Source: JANMMJ01 sp031373255 (lineage in GTDB: Bacteria > Pseudomonadota > Alphaproteobacteria > Rhizobiales > Aestuariivirgaceae). Taken from it: a stretch of DNA of 38,187 nt. The stretch is from positions 1 through 38,187 of the forward strand of contig JANMMJ010000229.1 of the NCBI GenBank assembly GCA_031373255.1, given 5' to 3'. Both the position numbers and the translations under genes were made by a program. Below are positions 33,940-38,187 of this stretch, piece after piece. Under the pieces are notes generated by a model. The model saw nothing but the letters and a program-made list of their open reading frames with translations, was not told the origin of the DNA and ran no database searches. Each line of letters starts with the position of its first letter. The stretch's first letter is position 1.

Positions 33940-33960
33940 AGAAATTGCACAACAATTTCT
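33940..33960. repeat. Inverted repeat AGAAATTG-N5-CAATTTCT in the gap between 33832 and parC
   Basis: Perfect 8-bp arms (33940-33947 and 33953-33960) around CACAA, about 110 bases upstream of the uncharacterised gene and 155 bases after parC. The AT-rich arms suit an operator better than a terminator; no T-run follows on the minus strand. Confidence 0.4.
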
Positions 33961-34114
33961 CATGCGTGACTCAATGTAGTTTAATATGGGTAAGTATCTG
34001 AATAAACTAGAGAAATTACGCGAGGGCATCAGTGGCAGGTATGCCGCAAACGTTTCAGGTGCTTTACGCCTGGAGATTTGTCATGGCGATCCGTTGCCGC
34101 GCTCTCCGCGAACA

Positions 34115-36358
34115 TTAACCAAATCTGTTGCTGCGCGGAAAACCCTTGGGCGGCAACCGTCCCGCCTGTGCACGTTCGCCAATCCACTCCTTCAAGTCGG
34201 TCAGCAGGAAATTGCGTCCAGAACTGTCGGTCCACGCCAGGCCTTCGCTCAACTTGAATGCCCGGGCGTCTGAAAGTCCGCCATCCTTGAATTTTTGCAG
34301 ACGCACACCCTTGCCGCGCGCCATTTCGGGCAAGTCGGATAATTTGAAGATCAGCAACTTCCGATTGTCTCCGATCGAGGCTACATGATCCGCCTCGATG
34401 GGTACTTCGACACTCGCCTGGGCCTCGATGGGAGCCTTGACTGCGAGAACCTGCTTGCCCTTCCGGCTGGAAGCAACGCACTCGTCCTCGTCCACCACAA
34501 AGCCATTGCCGTCGCTCGATGCGACCAGCAGCTTGCGGCCTGCAACATGCGTGAACATCGCAACGATGGCATCGGTAGCATCGAGATCGGCCATCAGGCG
34601 GACCGGTTCGCCATGGCCCCGGCCACCCGGAAGTTTGCCTGCATCGAGAGTGAAGAACTTGCCCGATGAGGAAAACAGCATCACCTGATCCGTTGTCCAT
34701 CCGTGAGTCACATACTTCGCAGCATCGCCATCCTTGTAGGTGAGGCCGGTGAAATCCTCGAGATGGCCCTTCATCGCCCGGATCCAGCCCTTCTCCGAGC
34801 AGACAATGGTGATTGGTTCCTTCTCGATCATCGCCTGCTCGAGATCGGCATCGATGACTGGCGCCGATGCGAAGTCGGTCCGGCGGCGGCCAAGTTCGGT
34901 CTTCTTGCCGAACTTCTCCTTGACGTCCCTGATCTCTCCCGAGATCCGCTCCCACTGCTGATCCTCCGAACCGAGCAAGACATTGAGCGAGACTTGTTCC
35001 TTCACCAGACTGTCGTGCTCTTTTCGAATTTCCAGTTCCTCAAGTTTGCGCAGGGCGCGCAAACGCATGTTGAGGATCGCCTCAGCCTGATTGTCGGACA
35101 ATTCGAACCGCTTCATCAGCGCCGGCTTGGGCTCGTCCTCCTCCCTGATGATACGGATCACTTCATCGAGATTGAGGTACGCAATCAGATAGCCGCCGAG
35201 GATTTCCAGCCGCCGGGCAATCTCGGACAGGCGATACTTTGTGCGCCTGACAAGCACTTCCTTTCGGTGGTCGAGCCACTCACGCAGGATATCTCGCAGT
35301 GACATGACTTTCGGCACCTTGCCGTGCGAAAGCACGTTCATGTTAAGCGGAAAACGCGATTCAAGATCGCTGTTCCGGAACAGCGATTCCATCAGCACCG
35401 CCGGATCGACGGTCCTGCTTTTCGGCTCGAAAACAACACGGACATCTTCTGCCGATTCATCGCGCATGTCGCCCAGAAGCGGCAGCTTCTTTTCCATCAT
35501 GCGCTCGGCAATGTCGGCGATCAGCCGTCCTTTCTGAATCTGATAGGGAATTTCGGTAACGACAATCTGCCAGCCGCCCCGCCCCAGATCCTCGACCTGC
35601 CATCTGGCGCGCACCCGGAACGATCCGCGACCCGACTTGTAGGCCTCGAGGATTGACTCCCGGTCATCGACAATGATCCCGCCTGTCGGGAAATCTGGTC
35701 CGGGAACGAACTGCACCAGTTTCTCGGTTGTGGCGCTGGGATGCTTGATCAGATGCAGGGCGGCATCGCAAAGCTCCGCCGCGTTGTGAGGCGGAATGGA
35801 TGTCGCCATTCCAACCGCGATTCCACTTGCACCGTTGGCCAGAAGGTTGGGAAATGCCCCGGGCAAAACCACCGGCTCCTCGAGGCTTCCATCGTAGTTC
35901 GGCCGGAAATCAACGGTCTCCTCTTCGAGCCCTTCAAGCAGCAGCCGCGCCACATCCGTCATGCGGGCTTCCGTATAGCGGTAGGCCGCTGCCGCATCCC
36001 CGTCGATGTTGCCGAAATTGCCCTGCCCGTCGATCAGCGGATAGCGTGAGGCAAAATCCTGCGCCAGCCGCACCAGCGCGTCGTAAATCGCCTGGTCCCC
36101 ATGCGGATGGAAGGAACCCATCACGTCGCCCACGATCTTGGCTGACTTCTTGAAAGCGGTATTGGGATCGAGCCGCAATTGCCTCATGACGTAGAGAAGC
36201 CGCCGATGCACCGGTTTCAGTCCATCGCGCACATCCGGCAACGCCCGGTGCATGATGGTGGAAAGCGCATAGGCCAGATAACGCTCTTCAAGAGCATCGC
36301 GAAGGTCGATTGATTCAGCGTCTCTGGGTGGCTGTGGGGGTGGAACGTGTTTCGACAT
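34115..36358 (-). CDS. parC: DNA topoisomerase IV subunit A
   Basis: ParC cuts and rejoins DNA to unlink daughter chromosomes, together with ParE. The 747-residue protein has the DNA-cleaving tyrosine Y128 in RYTEARM, preceded by the HPHGDQAIYDALV region (84-96) and the QGNFGNIDGD motif. A coiled-coil tower (about 400-480) follows, then a C-terminal beta-pinwheel of six-blade type (510-747). The length and lack of a GyrA box favour ParC over GyrA. Residue Q89 sits at the place of Ser80 in E. coli ParC. It lies 28 bases downstream of rnj on the same strand and may share its transcript. Confidence 0.95.
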   Translation of the reverse strand: MSKHVPPPQPPRDAESIDLRDALEERYLAYALSTIMHRALPDVRDGLKPVHRRLLYVMRQLRLDPNTAFKKSAKIVGDVMGSFHPHGDQAIYDALVRLAQDFASRYPLIDGQGNFGNIDGDAAAAYRYTEARMTDVARLLLEGLEEETVDFRPNYDGSLEEPVVLPGAFPNLLANGASGIAVGMATSIPPHNAAELCDAALHLIKHPSATTEKLVQFVPGPDFPTGGIIVDDRESILEAYKSGRGSFRVRARWQVEDLGRGGWQIVVTEIPYQIQKGRLIADIAERMMEKKLPLLGDMRDESAEDVRVVFEPKSRTVDPAVLMESLFRNSDLESRFPLNMNVLSHGKVPKVMSLRDILREWLDHRKEVLVRRTKYRLSEIARRLEILGGYLIAYLNLDEVIRIIREEDEPKPALMKRFELSDNQAEAILNMRLRALRKLEELEIRKEHDSLVKEQVSLNVLLGSEDQQWERISGEIRDVKEKFGKKTELGRRRTDFASAPVIDADLEQAMIEKEPITIVCSEKGWIRAMKGHLEDFTGLTYKDGDAAKYVTHGWTTDQVMLFSSSGKFFTLDAGKLPGGRGHGEPVRLMADLDATDAIVAMFTHVAGRKLLVASSDGNGFVVDEDECVASSRKGKQVLAVKAPIEAQASVEVPIEADHVASIGDNRKLLIFKLSDLPEMARGKGVRLQKFKDGGLSDARAFKLSEGLAWTDSSGRNFLLTDLKEWIGERAQAGRLPPKGFPRSNRFG

Positions 36359-36386
36359 GATTCGGCGATTATATCATGCGGGCCGG

Positions 36387-38072
36387 TCAGAGCCGGTGCA
36401 CCATCACCTTGCACACAGGCTTCTTGCCCCACGCATTGTCCGCTGCCCGCCGCACCGCATTCTTGACAGCTTCAATGACACTTTCATCATCTTTTCGCCG
36501 GGCCCGAGGCACCGAGTCGAGACCATTGCCGGCAGCATCCAGCAGGATGGCGAGCATATCTTCACCCTCCGCATCGAAGCCGGGAATACCGTCGGCCACG
36601 ATGTGCGGCTCGCCCACCAACTGGAATTTTCCGTCGAGCGCCAACGATACCGCCACCATGCCGACATAGGAAAGTTTCCGCCTCTGGCGGGCAGGTCCGT
36701 CCTCTGACGATACGATGATGTTGCCATCAACGTGAAGCCGGCCCGCATGTGCTTCATCGATGATCGAAACAGGACCGGGCGCCAGCTGGACAATATGGCC
36801 GTTGTCGCACAGAACCACCTGTTCAATACCGCTCGCTTTGGCGAGCTTCGCCTGCTCGCGAAGGTGCCGCTGCTCTCCATGAACCGGTACCAGCGCCCGC
36901 GGCCGCAGCCATTGGTACATCGCCCGCAATTCCTCTTTCCGCGGATGCCCGGAGGTGTGAACCAGGGCATCATCGGAAGTGATGATATCGACACCAAGCT
37001 GGGCCAGGTTGTTGTGAACCGCGCTGACGGCCTTTTCGTTTCCCGGAATGGTCTTTGACGAGAAAATCACCAGATCGCCCTCTTCCAGTGTGACCTGCGG
37101 GTGCTGATCCTCGGCTATGCGGGCCATGGCCGCGCGCGGTTCTCCCTGGCTTCCGGTACACAACAGCATGGCGCGGTGTGGTGGAAGGTAACCGAAAGCC
37201 TCTTCCTCCAGGAAGGTGCCCGCCTCCTTGAGATAACCACAAGCCCGGGCAGCCTCGATTGTATTGCGCATGGCCCGCCCGACAACCACGACTTCGCGTT
37301 CGGCGCGGCGCGCGGCCTCGACCGCCAGCGCAATGCGGCCGACATGGGAGGCAAATGTGGTTACGGCCACCCGGCGTTTGGCGGACTCGACCAGGCGGCT
37401 GATCGTTGCCGAAACTTCACTTTCAGACGGCGAGAAACCTTCTCGCAGCGCATTGGTTGAATCGCACACCAGCACATCGACGCCGACATCTCCGATTTCC
37501 CGGAATCGCGCCTCGTCGATCTTGTCCCCGATTGACGGGTTCTTGTCGATTTTCCAGTCCCCGGAATGGAGGACATTGCCAAGCGGAGTCTTGATCAGCA
37601 GTGCGGTGGATTCGGGTATCGAATGCGTGACCGAAACATACTCTAGATCGAACGGTCCAACCGTAAAGCATGAACCGGCCGGCATGATATGGACCGGCAC
37701 GTCTTTCTCGAGGCCGTGCTCCTTCAGTTTCCCGGCAAGCAGGGCGGCCGCGAAGGGTGTGCAGTATACCGGTGCTCCCAGTCGCCGCCAAAGCCATGGA
37801 ACGGCTCCCAGATGGTCTTCGTGGCCATGCGTGAGGACGATGCCAGCCAGATTGCGCTGATTGCTCTCAATGAAGGATGTATCCGGCAGAACAACGTCGA
37901 TACCGGGTTCCCTTTCGTCCCCGAACTTCACGCCGAGATCGACCAGGAGCCAGGTCTTCCTGTCACCGGGACCGATGCCATAGGCATAACAATTCATGCC
38001 GATTTCGCCCACCCCGCCCAGAGGCATCAAAACCAGTTCGCTCTCACGGGGAGACCGCTTGCGGACGTTCAT
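36387..38072 (-). CDS. rnj: Ribonuclease J
   Basis: A metallo-beta-lactamase/beta-CASP ribonuclease with 5'-exonuclease and endonuclease activity, used in alphaproteobacteria for rRNA and mRNA processing. The 561-residue protein has the zinc motif THGHEDHLGA (81-90: H82, H84, D86, H87), further ligand regions (SVTHSIPES, LHSGDWKID), the beta-CASP SQGEP region and the C-terminal HTSGHPRKEEL and VPVHGEQRHL motifs. ATG 38072 overlaps the stop of the upstream gene by 3 bases (ATGA), so translation is coupled. Confidence 0.96.
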   Translation of the reverse strand: MNVRKRSPRESELVLMPLGGVGEIGMNCYAYGIGPGDRKTWLLVDLGVKFGDEREPGIDVVLPDTSFIESNQRNLAGIVLTHGHEDHLGAVPWLWRRLGAPVYCTPFAAALLAGKLKEHGLEKDVPVHIMPAGSCFTVGPFDLEYVSVTHSIPESTALLIKTPLGNVLHSGDWKIDKNPSIGDKIDEARFREIGDVGVDVLVCDSTNALREGFSPSESEVSATISRLVESAKRRVAVTTFASHVGRIALAVEAARRAEREVVVVGRAMRNTIEAARACGYLKEAGTFLEEEAFGYLPPHRAMLLCTGSQGEPRAAMARIAEDQHPQVTLEEGDLVIFSSKTIPGNEKAVSAVHNNLAQLGVDIITSDDALVHTSGHPRKEELRAMYQWLRPRALVPVHGEQRHLREQAKLAKASGIEQVVLCDNGHIVQLAPGPVSIIDEAHAGRLHVDGNIIVSSEDGPARQRRKLSYVGMVAVSLALDGKFQLVGEPHIVADGIPGFDAEGEDMLAILLDAAGNGLDSVPRARRKDDESVIEAVKNAVRRAADNAWGKKPVCKVMVHRL

Positions 38073-38187
38073 CGTTTGTCATTCCTTATCCGCTCAAGCG
38101 AGGAGAACCGCACTTCTCCGGCATGAACATGCTTTTCATCGCCACTGGCCGATTGCACCACCAGTGCGCCATCTGCCGCCAAGCCTT
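38069..38187 (-). CDS. birA: 3' end of probable biotin-protein ligase BirA
   Basis: Only the last 38 codons are in the window. The visible tail GLAADGALVVQSASGDEKHV and the following HAGEVRFSS fit the C-terminal domain of BirA, whose last strands read as G-x-DG-L-V followed by a H-x-G-E-V motif. birA is a common gene before rnj in Hyphomicrobiales. The stop codon TGA (38071-38069) overlaps the rnj start. With so little sequence the name rests on this motif and on position. Confidence 0.6.
   Translation of the reverse strand, partial: GLAADGALVVQSASGDEKHVHAGEVRFSSLERIRNDKR

Noticed and set aside
1..38187. Mobile elements, CRISPR arrays, tRNA or rRNA genes
   Set aside because: No transposase, integrase, repeat-spacer pattern, or cloverleaf-like or rRNA sequence was seen on either strand.

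Overview
The window looks like chromosomal DNA of an alphaproteobacterium, most likely from the order Hyphomicrobiales (Rhizobiales). The evidence is gene order (lptD-surA-pdxA-ksgA; fabD-fabG-acpP-fabF-mltG-yicC-gmk; cysG-DUF2849-sulfite reductase-DUF934-cysH; birA-rnj), a BA14K-type protein, a bacterial Bpt-type aminoacyl-tRNA-protein transferase, and a LexA box of the alphaproteobacterial direct-repeat type. GC content is fairly high and even. I see no insertion sequence, phage gene, CRISPR array, tRNA or rRNA.

Positions 1-7929 hold a partial pepA (minus) facing a tightly overlapping plus-strand operon for the outer membrane and housekeeping (lptD, surA-like, pdxA, ksgA). This meets the end of a long minus-strand fatty-acid/cell-wall run (13742 back to 6399: fabD, fabG, acpP, fabF, mltG, an uncharacterised gene, yicC, gmk). 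The uncharacterised gene at 8098-8790 has its own promoter with a perfect GTTC-N7-GTTC LexA box between a TTGACA -35 and a -10, so it is predicted to be a DNA-damage-inducible membrane-associated protein.

Positions 13828-24858 are mainly sulfur metabolism. A PLP lyase and a 2-oxoglutarate/Fe(II) dioxygenase are followed by an XRE-cupin regulator divergent from a ferredoxin-cysG-DUF2849-sulfite reductase-DUF934-cysH operon, two tandem TauE/SafE permeases, and a rhodanese-metZ pair on the other strand. A nearly identical 16-bp element (GTTCGTTAT-N3-GAAC) lies in front of both the regulator and the rhodanese-metZ pair. This suggests a local regulon in which the XRE-cupin protein controls its own gene, perhaps the divergent sulfite-reduction operon, and methionine synthesis.

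Positions 24989-33832 are mixed metabolism: a dimethylglycine/sarcosine dehydrogenase-like flavoprotein, a secreted BA14K protein with a possible stress-sigma (EcfG-type) promoter, a beta-hydroxyacid dehydrogenase, threonine ammonia-lyase with an ACT domain, the Bpt transferase, an EamA exporter, and two uncharacterised genes that overlap tail to tail. Positions 34115-38187 hold parC, rnj and the 3' end of a probable birA, all on the minus strand.

The best candidates for undescribed biology are the SOS-controlled gene at 8098-8790, the XRE-cupin sulfur regulon with its shared operator, and the orphan dioxygenase at 14859-15557.
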